Below are positions 1-8,200 of a DNA stretch of 12,671 nt, piece by piece; the stretch's first letter is position 1, and each line of letters begins with the position of its first letter. The stretch spans positions 1 to 12,671 of the forward strand of contig CAZKUN010000257.1 of assembly GCA_964555935.1 (NCBI GenBank), given 5' to 3'. Source of the DNA: CAZKUN01 sp964555935 (GTDB lineage Bacteria > Armatimonadota > Zipacnadia > Zipacnadales > VGFC01). Both the position numbers and the translations under genes were made by a program. Below the pieces are notes generated by a model. It saw nothing but the letters and a program-made list of their open reading frames with translations, ran no database searches and was not told the origin of the DNA.

Positions 1-105
1 GAGTCACTACGACGGGAAGGGCATGAGAGGGTCAGAACCGAGACAAAGACGGACGGGCACGATCAGAGCTCCTGACATGTGCTGACTTTCAGTGCCACGT
101 TCCCG

Positions 106-130
106 CTGTCACTCGCACAAGCTCCATCCG
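106..130 (+). repeat. Terminal inverted repeat, transposase-distal end of the IS derivative
   Basis: This stretch reads CTGT, two bases, then CTCGCACAAGCTCCATCCG. It is the inverted partner of 512-536, with 21 of 25 positions identical. It marks the end of the element farther from the transposase start. Confidence 0.6.
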
Positions 131-325
131 CCCCGGAACTGGGGGCGTTCCGGTTGCCCGGCGTCAGGCTGGTCCTCCTCCCCCGGCAACCTACGAGAGC
201 CACACCCACCACCACCGACCCGTGTCAGCTCCTGCCCGCGGGCGCAGCACCCAGTGACCGCCCCACCACCCAGCTCTGCCGTGTGAGTGATTCGATCCCA
301 TCTCTTCTTCTCGCTGGCAATTCCG

Positions 326-463
326 ATGCGGACGACGAGGTACTCGCGTCTGTCGAGGCAGGACGGCAAGCTGCTGACGAAGCGCGAGGTTCTCGAGCAC
401 GAGATCGGTCAGGTCCAAACGGCGGCAGAACAGAAACGAGAGCAAGTGCTTCAGCATCTTCAT
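326..463 (-). pseudogene. Transposase N-terminal fragment (integrase-type)
   Basis: The minus-strand frame from ATG 463 begins MKMLKHLLSFLFCRR and contains LVLENLALRQQLAVL. The ENLALRQQLAVL motif is characteristic of the N-terminus of a large family of DDE (integrase core) transposases common in Planctomycetota, Acidobacteriota and relatives. About 46 residues are recognisable. After RVPRRPH the frame stays open to about position 191, but the residues no longer resemble the family, and the helix-turn-helix remainder and the catalytic DDE core are absent. An in-frame ATG at 484 is less likely to be the start, because the related copy at 9741-9840 conserves only the 463 ATG and its following M-x-x-L-K codons. 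It is certainly non-functional. I am confident of the family and less so of the fragment's exact inner end. Confidence 0.6.
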
Positions 464-511
464 GTCGACGAGGACTATCACCACGAGCCCCAGAAGTCAA
501 CGCTAACAGGT

Positions 512-536
512 CGGACGGAGTTTGTGCGAGCCACAG
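512..536 (-). repeat. Terminal inverted repeat, transposase-proximal end of the IS derivative
   Basis: On the minus strand it reads CTGT, two bases, then CTCGCACAAACTCCGTCCG. It lies about 49 bp upstream of the transposase ATG (463) and 82 bp upstream of the ceramidase-like gene on the other strand. The same sequence in diverged form begins the second IS copy at 9741. Confidence 0.6.
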
Positions 537-618
537 GAGCCTGGGACGCAGGTCCATGACGGCCGGAGAGGAAGAAGTTCGCGCTTGACGGGCTCATCAC
601 GCGCCAGGAGCCGATCGT

Positions 619-2106
619 ATGTCAGATCTGACCGTTGGTTATGCATCTGCCGAGATCACGCCGCCGCTCGGCGTTGCGATGGCGGGCTATTCGGATCGCA
701 CGACGGGCGCGACGGGAGTCCACGACCCGCTGATGGCGCAGGCCTTGGTGTTCGGAAGCGGCGGCGTTGCGTGCGCGTTGATCGCCACAGACCTCATTGG
801 GCTGGATGAACCCGTGGCGACCGAGGTGCGGCAGCGGGCCGCCGAGCTTTCGGGGATCCCGGCGGAAAACGTCATGGAGTGCGGGAGCCACACGCACTGG
901 GGCCCGACGGTCTCGGCCACCTGGTACACGTCGCCGGCGGTGTCGGATGCGGTTTCCGCCGAATACCGGGGCGAGTTGGTGGATACGCTTGCGGGGCTGG
1001 TGGCGACGGCCTTTGGGGATCGCAGGCCGGGCTCTCTCGGGGCCGCGACCAGCTTTGCCGCCGGCATCACGTTCAACCGACGCCTGATCGGCCCAACGGG
1101 CGAGGCAGCAATGCAGTATACGCTGCCACCAGAGCAGGCTGCGGTGGCCAGTAGGGAAGGCAACCGTCTGGCGCGGGCGTGGGCTCGCGGCGAGCACAAG
1201 GGGCCGAGGCTGTCGGCGCCGCTGGCGGATCTGGCCGGAGATCGCGTCGGCGTTGCTGACGGAGAAGTCGTCGTGTTGCGCGTCGATGGGAGCGATGGCC
1301 GGCCGATGGTGGGGATGGTGAACTTCGCCGGGCATGCGGTGTGCGGCGGAGGCGATCACCATCACTTCTCGGCGGACTATCCGGGTTGGGCGAGGCTGGG
1401 GTTCGAGGCGCTCATAGGAGCGCCGCTCCTATTCGCGGCCGGGTGCTCTGGCGACCAGGTGCCCCGGTGGCGGGGTGATGGCTCGCGCGAGCGCGTCGGG
1501 AAATCGCTAGCGGCGGAAGCGGCGCGGACATGGTTGGCGATTGAGGACTCGCGAGACGATGTGCCGCTGGCGTGCGCTCGGCAGGTTGCGATGCTGCCGA
1601 TGAATCCCAACATCCCCTCGGTGCCCGAAGCGGAGGCGAAGCTGGCCGCCCACGCGGATCCGGATGACGCGGCGGCGAACATGGACCAGTTCATGCTGCA
1701 GCTCGCCAAGGAGATCGCCAACCATCCGGACGGCTACCCGGCGGAGATCTGGGCGATGCGCATCGGCGACCTAGGGCTGGTGGCAATTCCGGGCGAGCCC
1801 TTCGCGGAGATCGGCCTGCAGATCAAGCAACGCTCTCCCTTCGCGCAGACCATGGTCGTGAGTTGCGCCAACGGGCTCTCGGCCTACATGCCGACCGATG
1901 ACGGATACACCGAGGGAGCGTATGAGCCTAGCTTCACGCCGTCCGGACCCGGATCCGAGCGGGTGCTTGTTGATACAGGGCTTGCATTGCTGAACCAGTT
2001 GGCTCAATCGAGCACGCGGGCGGCGCCAAAGGCGACAGAGATCAGTCCTGGGACCCCACGGGGCACCGAGAGACACGCGCTGGGCGAATCAGGAGGCATG
2101 CCATGA
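619..2106 (+). CDS. Neutral/alkaline ceramidase-like metallohydrolase (495 aa)
   Basis: The protein resembles the N-terminal catalytic domain of neutral ceramidases, zinc amidases that release the fatty acid from N-acyl sphingosine. Family marks in order are VGYASAEITPPLG at 6-18, the metal-binding HTH of GSHTHWGP (H91, H93), a third His in NFAGHAV (H239) followed by SADYPGW, AAGCSGDQVPR at 273-283, the PGE glutamate (E393) and YMPTDDGYTEGAYEP at 423-436, which holds the tyrosine ligand region. The expected zinc ligands are therefore present. The serine of the GDVSPN motif, the nucleophile of characterised ceramidases, is not: the equivalent stretch reads GDQVPR, with V281. There is no signal peptide, so the protein is probably cytoplasmic, and the C-terminal immunoglobulin-like domain of true ceramidases is missing. 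The start is set by AGGAG at 606-610, 8 nt upstream. The stop overlaps the next ATG by 4 bp. Fold family is likely, substrate unknown. Confidence 0.8.
   Translation: MSDLTVGYASAEITPPLGVAMAGYSDRTTGATGVHDPLMAQALVFGSGGVACALIATDLIGLDEPVATEVRQRAAELSGIPAENVMECGSHTHWGPTVSATWYTSPAVSDAVSAEYRGELVDTLAGLVATAFGDRRPGSLGAATSFAAGITFNRRLIGPTGEAAMQYTLPPEQAAVASREGNRLARAWARGEHKGPRLSAPLADLAGDRVGVADGEVVVLRVDGSDGRPMVGMVNFAGHAVCGGGDHHHFSADYPGWARLGFEALIGAPLLFAAGCSGDQVPRWRGDGSRERVGKSLAAEAARTWLAIEDSRDDVPLACARQVAMLPMNPNIPSVPEAEAKLAAHADPDDAAANMDQFMLQLAKEIANHPDGYPAEIWAMRIGDLGLVAIPGEPFAEIGLQIKQRSPFAQTMVVSCANGLSAYMPTDDGYTEGAYEPSFTPSGPGSERVLVDTGLALLNQLAQSSTRAAPKATEISPGTPRGTERHALGESGGMP
2091..2096 (+). promoter_or_regulatory. 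Ribosome binding site of the D-aminopeptidase gene
   Basis: A consensus AGGAGG lies inside the end of the upstream gene, 6 nt before ATG 2103. Together with the ATGA stop/start overlap it fixes the start codon and indicates that the two genes are translated from one mRNA, probably coupled. Confidence 0.7.
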
Positions 2107-2891
2107 AGGTGTTCATCGAAACAGACCTCGAGGGGATCAGCGGAGTCACGATGTTCGATCAGACCCGGGACAGGACTCACCTCCTCTACCAGGAGGCCCG
2201 ACATCTATTGACGGCCGAGATCGGCGCCTGCGTTCAGGGATGTCTTGACGGCGGAGCCACCGAGGTGATTGTCAGCGATGGCCACGGCGGCGACTTCAAC
2301 CTCGTCCCCGAAGACCTACACCCCGAGGCCACCTACATCACAGGTCCGGGCAGGCCCGGGCCGGGCCGCGGGAGGGACGAGTCCATCGATGCCATGATCC
2401 TGCTGGGCTACCACGCGATGAACGGCGTGCAGGACGCGGTCCTCCACCATACTCAGAGCTCCCTGGGCGAGAACAAGTACTGGTACAACGGGGTGGAATC
2501 CGGCGAGATCGTTCAGAGCGCGATCATCGCGGGCTGCTTGGGCATCCCCGTCATCATGTGCACCGGAGACACGCGATGCTGCGAGGAGGCCAGACGGTTC
2601 CTGGGCGAGCAGATCATAACGGTGGAGGTCAAGGAGGGCTTCAGCCGCACGAGCTCCAGGATGCTCGCGCCCAAGAAGGGACGAGAGCTCGTGCGAGAGG
2701 GGGCGAGGAGGGCCATGTCGGTGATCCCTCTGTGCGAGCCGTTCAGGCTGGACCTGCCCATCACAGCCCGCCTTCAGCTCAATGACAAGGACGCCATAGA
2801 CAGGCTACTCGAAGCCGGGCTGTCCGAACGCATCGACGACTTCACGGTGGAGCGGATCATTGAGGACCCGATGGAGCTCTACAAGTTCTAG
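2103..2891 (+). CDS. dppA: DppA-type D-aminopeptidase, peptidase family M55 (262 aa)
   Basis: This is a zinc-dependent D-aminopeptidase of the DppA family, which in Bacillus subtilis removes N-terminal D-amino acids from short peptides such as D-Ala-D-Ala. All the landmark residues of that enzyme are present in register: the D-x-E pair in TDLEGISG (D8, E10), H61 in SDGHGG, H104 in LGYHA, the catalytic H115 in VLHHTQSS and E135 in VESGE. The length of 262 residues matches the family (about 270). No signal peptide is seen, consistent with a cytoplasmic enzyme acting on imported peptides. It is in an operon with the upstream ceramidase-like gene (4-bp overlap, strong ribosome binding site). The pairing suggests amide-containing envelope material such as peptidoglycan peptides or lipoamino acids as the shared substrate pool, but that is inference. 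No dipeptide transporter lies in the window. Confidence 0.9.
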   Translation: MKVFIETDLEGISGVTMFDQTRDRTHLLYQEARHLLTAEIGACVQGCLDGGATEVIVSDGHGGDFNLVPEDLHPEATYITGPGRPGPGRGRDESIDAMILLGYHAMNGVQDAVLHHTQSSLGENKYWYNGVESGEIVQSAIIAGCLGIPVIMCTGDTRCCEEARRFLGEQIITVEVKEGFSRTSSRMLAPKKGRELVREGARRAMSVIPLCEPFRLDLPITARLQLNDKDAIDRLLEAGLSERIDDFTVERIIEDPMELYKF

Positions 2892-2979
2892 CCCGGGCCT
2901 TTCACGCTTACGAGCGCGCGAGATAGCGCTTAGTCCACGGGCACGCCGCCTATAACGCAGTGCCGGAGGATGAGATACC

Positions 2980-4671
2980 ATGGACATGACTTTCGGAGCG
3001 GACCTGCCTTGCCTCGCCGGCTGCCTGCTCGGGATCGTGTGGCTGGGCATCGTCGCGCTGTCCGCAAGCGGCGCGGACCCGATGGACGGCCTGGTCGGCC
3101 ACTGGAGACTGCAGGGGGACTGCAAGGACTACTCGGGCCATGGCAACCATGCGACGGCCCACGGTGCAGACCTGCGGGCCTCCGGGCGCGACGGTGCGGC
3201 CGGCGCAGCGGCTGCGTTCGACGGCATCGATGACTTCATGGACGTGCCCCACAGCGACTCGTTGGGCCTCGGCGCAGGCGATCTGTCCATCTCAGTCTGG
3301 GTGAGAACAGATGAGGTCCTCGACGACGTGATCGGCGACATTCTCAGCAAGTATGATCCCGAGCTACGCCGGGGCCTCAACTTCAGCGTGAAGCACCACG
3401 CCGGCATGAGCTCCAGCACGTCGAACTGCCGCAACCTGCACTTCGGCATTGACAACGCTCAGATCGACCCTTACTGGATCGACTGCGGCCGCCCGGGCAA
3501 CGCCATCTTCATCACGGCGATGGCCGTCTACGCGGACAACCTGTACGTGGGCACCTTCGAGACCCATGCGGACGAGACGGGGCACGTATTCCGCTACCAG
3601 GGAGGCGATCAGTGGGAGGACTGTGGCTCACCCGACAACAGCAACTCCGTGTTCTGCATGGCCGAGTACCGGGGCAAGCTGTATGCCGGGACCGCCCGCT
3701 ACCGCGCGCAAGGCTCCGCGCTTCCGGAGTCTACTAACCAGAACCCCGGTGGTCGGGTCTACCGGTACGAGGGTGGCCAGACATGGGTGGACTGCGGGCG
3801 TCTCCCCGAGGCGAACGAGGTCTATGCCATGGTGGTGTACCGGGATGAGCTCTACGCCATCCCCATGTACTCCGCGGGCGTGTTCCGCTACGACGGCGAG
3901 CAGAGCTGGGAGTTCTGCGGCATCCCGGGCGATCAGCCGTCCATGGCACTGGCGGTCTACAACGGCAGCCTCTACCAGGCGGGCAACTTCAGTGCGGGTG
4001 TCTGGCGCTACGAGGGGGGCGAGGACTGGACGTTCTGTGGGAAGCAGGCCCAAGAGAGCCAGACATACGGCTTCGCGATCTACGGGGGCGACCTATACGT
4101 GAGCACGTGGCCGCACGGCTCCGTCTTCCGCTATGGTGGGGGAGAGGAGTGGATCAACGTGGGCCGGCTGGGCGAGGAGATGGAGGTCATGGGGCTGGCC
4201 GTCTACAACGGCAAGCTCTACGGCGGGACCCTCCCTCTGGCCCAGGTGTACCGCTACGATGCCGACGACGAGTGGGCGCTCACCGGACAACTGGACACCA
4301 CACCGGATGTGGTCTACCGGCGGACCTGGACCATGGCGGTCTATCGCGGGAAGCTGTTCGCGGGGACGCTGCCCTCAGGCCATGTGTTCGCGCTGGAGGC
4401 GGGCAAGAACGTGACGCATGACGCGTCGCTGGAGCCCGGCTGGCGACACATCGCGGCCGTCAAGGACGGGGGCGAGATGCGGCTGTATGTGGACGGCGCG
4501 AAGGTGGGTACATCCGGCGTGTTCGATCCGGCCGACTACGATATCTCCAACGACAGGCCGCTGCTGATCGGCTCCGGCGCCCATGACTACTTCAAGGGGA
4601 GCATGAGCGACCTGCGCATCTACAACCGGGCACTGAGTGAGTCCGAGCTTCAGGAGTTGGCCGGAGGATAG
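2980..4671 (+). CDS. Secreted LamG protein with an inserted seven-repeat beta-propeller (563 aa)
   Basis: After a hydrophobic segment at 11-30 (likely a signal peptide, though its n-region carries no basic residue) the first part of a LamG/concanavalin-type jelly roll runs from about 37 to 158, with LVGHWRLQG, DYSGHGNHA and AFDGIDDFMDVP. It is interrupted by seven repeats, each with W-x-x-[CV]-G, then [AV]-x-Y-x-x-x-L-[YF], then [VG]-[YFW]-R-Y. The repeat tryptophans are W166, W212, W269, W310, W350, W391 and W432. LamG resumes at about 478 with LEPGWRHIAAVKDGGEMRLY and ends with the classic MSDLRIYNRALSESEL at 542-557. It is probably a periplasmic or cell-surface carbohydrate-binding or adhesive protein; no catalytic motif was recognised. 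It follows dppA by 88 bp. GGAGG lies 10 nt before the ATG. The next gene is convergent. Confidence 0.75.
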   Translation: MDMTFGADLPCLAGCLLGIVWLGIVALSASGADPMDGLVGHWRLQGDCKDYSGHGNHATAHGADLRASGRDGAAGAAAAFDGIDDFMDVPHSDSLGLGAGDLSISVWVRTDEVLDDVIGDILSKYDPELRRGLNFSVKHHAGMSSSTSNCRNLHFGIDNAQIDPYWIDCGRPGNAIFITAMAVYADNLYVGTFETHADETGHVFRYQGGDQWEDCGSPDNSNSVFCMAEYRGKLYAGTARYRAQGSALPESTNQNPGGRVYRYEGGQTWVDCGRLPEANEVYAMVVYRDELYAIPMYSAGVFRYDGEQSWEFCGIPGDQPSMALAVYNGSLYQAGNFSAGVWRYEGGEDWTFCGKQAQESQTYGFAIYGGDLYVSTWPHGSVFRYGGGEEWINVGRLGEEMEVMGLAVYNGKLYGGTLPLAQVYRYDADDEWALTGQLDTTPDVVYRRTWTMAVYRGKLFAGTLPSGHVFALEAGKNVTHDASLEPGWRHIAAVKDGGEMRLYVDGAKVGTSGVFDPADYDISNDRPLLIGSGAHDYFKGSMSDLRIYNRALSESELQELAGG

Positions 4672-4681
4672 GCTGAGCGCA

Positions 4682-4695
4682 GCGTCCTCTGACGC
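4682..4695. terminator. Small hairpin between convergent genes
   Basis: GCGTC-CTCT-GACGC forms a perfect 5-bp stem with a 4-nt loop, placed in the 50-bp gap between two genes that converge. It could act as a short terminator on both strands. There is no T tract and the stem is short, so this is a weak call based mainly on position. Confidence 0.2.
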
Positions 4696-4721
4696 GGCCA
4701 CATCAGGAGATGGACCCGCCC

Positions 4722-5279
4722 TCAGTTGTCGTCCGCCGCCAGCCTCTCTTGGCGCACTCGCCGTAGCTCGGCTACCTTCTCATGGCTCAGCGGCTTAGCG
4801 CCAAGCTGCTCGGCCATGAAGATCGTGTGGGCGCAGAACTCCACGGATTCCATGCGGGAGCAGGCCTCGTGCACGTCGGCCCCGATGGTCAGCGTGCCGT
4901 GGTAGGCGGTGAGGAACACATCCGCGGTGTGGATGACGGGGCCCAAGGCGTCGGGCGCCGTCATGCTCCCCGGCACTCCGTGCTCCACTAAGGGCGCATC
5001 CCCCAGGCCCATCGTCATCTCGGTCAGCAGATCGTCAGGAAGCGTGCGGCCCGCGGTGGCGTAGGCCGTGGCGGTGGGCGGGTGTGCGTGGACCACACCG
5101 TTGACTTCCTCCCGCGCCCCGTAGACGTACAGGTGCGGAGGCACTGAAGTGAATTGTGGCCTGTTTGGTTCTCCCGTGGGATAGGATAGAACGGTCCACT
5201 GAATGTCAAAGGCGTAGGTGGGGTCCAAACACAGAAGCCTGAGGGGAGTGGATCGTTCATGTTGGCGATCGGATCGCAT
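4722..5279 (-). pseudogene. Class II aldolase/adducin-family protein, N-terminally truncated
   Basis: From about residue 48 the 185-residue reading frame matches the C-terminal two thirds of class II aldolases (the fuculose-phosphate aldolase/ribulose-phosphate epimerase type): HLYVYGAREEVNGVVHAHPPTATAYA supplies two zinc-binding histidines (H64, H66), and AYHGTLTIGADVHEACSRME the third (H127). Family members are usually 210-260 residues. Here the first 60-70 residues, including the substrate-phosphate loop, are absent, and the PSSE motif carrying the catalytic glutamate is replaced by FTSVPP. The first 40 residues (from ATG 5279) resemble nothing in the family and come from DNA of lower GC (about 54% over 5161-5280). 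The gene lies 17 bp downstream of the large beta-galactosidase-like gene on the same strand, so a deletion at that junction is likely. The product is probably inactive. A short aldolase-like binding protein is the alternative. Confidence 0.6.
5181..5209 (-). promoter_or_regulatory. Possible sigma-70 promoter upstream of the aldolase remnant
   Basis: On the minus strand a perfect TTGACA (5209-5204) is followed after 15 nt by TATCCT (5188-5183), or after 17 nt by the poorer TCCTAT (5186-5181). It sits in the lower-GC stretch directly before the conserved part of the aldolase frame. The -10 element is poor, so this is only a candidate. If it is used, the transcript would begin inside the annotated frame. 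Confidence 0.25.
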
Positions 5280-5296
5280 GTTGGTCTGCGATCACC

Positions 5297-8200
5297 TCAC
5301 GGCCGCACCTGAAGACGGTGATCGCTGGTCACACCCGAGGCGAGTTCGGTGACCCGGATCGTCCACTTACCGGGCGTGTCATTGCCGGCCAGGTCGAAGG
5401 TGACCGACAGCGCGCCATCTCGTGCGGCGTAATAGCCGCTCAACTCCGCCTCGCGCTGCTCCGAGTCCAGCAGTTGGACGTGTACGGGGATCATCGCGTC
5501 AATTGCTTTGCCTGTCGCATCCGCGACGGTGACGTGCACCTCAACCTGCCGGCCGCGCCGCGCCGAGTCGGGAGCGGAGATGGCGACCTCGGCGATTGGG
5601 CGATCCGTGATCATGAACAGCTTGCCGCCGCCCGGTCCGATCGATACGTCAAGGCGCATGTCTTCCTGAGTCTGCCGTGTATCGACAGGCGCCTGGGCGA
5701 CGAGGTCATACACATGCCCCGCCTTGCGCCGAACCGTGACGGTCGCCTCATTGGGCAGCCCCTTCTCCATGACCATGCCGTGGTGGCCGACGTAGTCCCC
5801 GAAGCCACGCTTGTCATTGACCAGGAACAGGTAGTCGGTGGAGCCATATTGGCGGAAGCGTGGGATGACGTCGGGGTCCGACGTCTCACCATAGCGCTGG
5901 TAGAAGTCGTCGAGCTGCCTCCGCAACTCGGCGGCCGCGTTCTGGAGCTGCGCTTTGGCCTCATCGGCCTTCTTGCGCTGACGCGAGATGCTCTGAATGT
6001 GGATGTCGGTGAGGATCCCAGGCGCGAGGTTCTCGTCGGCGATGATGATGCCGCCCCGCTGCTGGAAGGCCCTGATCCGTTCGGCCACAGATCGGGGCAG
6101 GACGTCGCAGTTGGGCATGGCCAGCACCTCGTAGTCATCGAGCCCATCGCGGAGGATCGTCTCCTCGTACACGACCCGTGGCTGCAGCTGGGCCCACTGG
6201 AGGATCAGGTGCAGGTCGGCCTCCCAACTGTTGCCCCATCCCCAGCTGCCGCGACGCGCGAACATCTGCGACGCGAAGCTCTCGAGCAGGGCCACATCGG
6301 TCTCCCGATCAGGGATCAGCTTCAGTGACGGGCCGAGTGGCTGGATCACGTCTCGCACCAGCTCGCGCAGCACCCGCCAGCTGCCGTCATTGGTGAATCG
6401 ATAGTCCCCGGGCTCGCCAAGGGGCGAGACGAGGGAGCCCCAACCGTGGTACATGACCCCCTGCACTGGACGCGAGAGCTTCGACCAGAATGCCTCGCGC
6501 ATGTGGTCGGGCGAGATCGTGATGTACTGGGCATCGGGCTGTTCGTTCTCCCACGAGGCACGTTTCGTGGGATCCTCCGGCGCCTCCGGGGCGGCGCCCG
6601 ACCGGTACCAGATGACCTGCGTCATCTTCATGACGTCTTGGCCGGGACGACCACCCGCCATGGCGAAGAGCTCGTCGGCGGCTTGGCCGATCTTGATCGG
6701 GTCGGGGTAGCTGCAGGTCCACTGTGACAGATAGTCGACGGTGCCACCGGCCCCCCACTTGCTCGGGCAGCGAACGGCCGGGTCGAACCACGACCAGATG
6801 TCGTTGCGCCCGGTCGACTTGGTGCCCTCGCTGATCCGGCTTAGAAGGGCCGGCCAGCCGTCGCCGCCACCCCAGAACCAACGGTAGTACTCCAGATTGG
6901 GGTCGTCGTCCTCGATGATGCGGTCAGCGGGAAAGCCCGGGATTTCATGGTAGGACACACCGGCCTTCTGGTTGACCAGCGGTGGGATCTCGACACCCGC
7001 ATGGCGCTTGTAGGCCTCTACATCGACCTCGCAGAATGAGACCTGAGTACTGTCCCGCATTTCGGACTCACACATCACCGCCTCGAGAGCCGGCATGTGT
7101 CCATAGGTGCGCACCACGGACGCCCCGACGTCGAAGGCGTAGGCCTGCATCTCGGGGTAGTTGCCGTTGACGTTCCCAAGGCCCCGCCCCTGGCGGTCAC
7201 GGCGCTGGTACCAATCGGCGAGCCGCGTGTTGTAGAGGAGCTGGCTGAGGAACGGATGGCAGTTCGCGAACACGCCGACGCCTGCGACGAGATGATCATC
7301 GAAGTCCTTGAAGTACGTGAAGCGGTCGGAGCCGCTCAGCTTGTCGGTGGGTCCACCAGCGTTCCACACGTCACCCCAACTACTGAGCCATATCCACTCG
7401 TGTGTGAACCCGATGTCCTTCACGCGTTCGAGGTCACCGCCGCCCCACAGGATGACGGGCATCGCGCCGGGGATCTTGCGAGGCACGACTACGATCGGCA
7501 GTGTCTTCTCGGCGCGGATCGCCTGGCCGCCTGCCACCGCCTCAATCGTCGCCATAAGCTCGTAGTCGCCGGGCCGAAGCGACGTGTCTACGGGCAGGGA
7601 CACCGTGTGAGATTGGGCAGGGGCGAGTGACGGCAAGGCAAGGTCTCGGGTGACGCCCCCGAGCGCGACCTGTACGGTCGCGCCGGCCAGTGGCTCACCG
7701 GACTCGTTGGTGACAGCGAGCGTCACCATGGCATCCGGCTCCATGCGGACGAACGCGCGGCGACCGCTGCTGATGTCGCCGGACAACCTCTCAGCGAAGG
7801 GCAAGGCAATGCCCCGGCTGATGCGCACATCGTCGAAGTACGCGGGCGTGCCGCTGTGGGTGCTTCCATAGCGGTCACCGATGGTGAGGTGGTACGGGCC
7901 AGGCACGATGGATGCGCGTCCGGGATGGGACTGGCGCCCGGCCGGCTCGCGGTTGAAGTAGAAGCGCCCGGTGCCCGCGCCGTCGTAGGTGAACGCCACG
8001 TAGTCCCAGCGGTCCGGCGAGAGCTGGCAGTCCGCCGACGCCCAATCGGCGTAGTCGGTGCCGAACCCGAGTAGCGCGTGGAACCGCACCTTGTACTCGT
8101 CGATCAAGTCCACACAGAGCTGGTAGTCGCGGTTGGCGTCCTCGCGCGGCGTCGCCGAGGGGATGTGCATCTTGTCGAGCAGCGTCATGCGGTTGTGGAC

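Larger units (their letters stand above)
106..536 (-). mobile_element. Internally deleted insertion sequence with 25-bp terminal inverted repeats
   Basis: The two ends are inverted repeats: 106-130 on the plus strand and 536-512 on the minus strand agree at 21 of 25 positions, with the shared core CTCGCACAARCTCCRTCCG preceded by CTGTNN. The TGT...ACA tips resemble those of many DDE transposons of the IS3/IS481 type. Inside, on the minus strand, lies the first part of a transposase gene (326-463), and the rest of the gene is gone. At about 431 bp the element is far too short for a full transposase, so it is read as a non-autonomous, MITE-like deletion derivative. Near its right end is a perfect 7-bp hairpin, CCGGAAC/GTTCCGG (133-153), and a further GGTTGCC/GGCAACC pair at 152-158 and 185-191. 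I found no target-site duplication. The IS family is inferred. The inverted repeats and the transposase fragment are seen directly. Confidence 0.6.

Noticed and set aside
79..588. A 169-codon plus-strand frame across the left region
   Set aside because: It runs through both IS terminal repeats and antisense to the transposase fragment, with low-complexity composition.
585..612. Promoter for the ceramidase-like gene with TTGACG as -35
   Set aside because: No acceptable -10 sequence lies 15-19 nt downstream, and the position would overlap the ribosome binding site.
622..1365. A 247-codon minus-strand frame across the ceramidase-like gene
   Set aside because: It is antisense to a well-supported gene, and its translation is arginine- and proline-rich without motifs.
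5318..6328. A 336-codon plus-strand open frame inside the beta-galactosidase-like gene
   Set aside because: It is antisense to a gene with signal peptide, ribosome binding site and clear domains. Its translation shows no family motifs, and long antisense frames are expected at high third-position GC.
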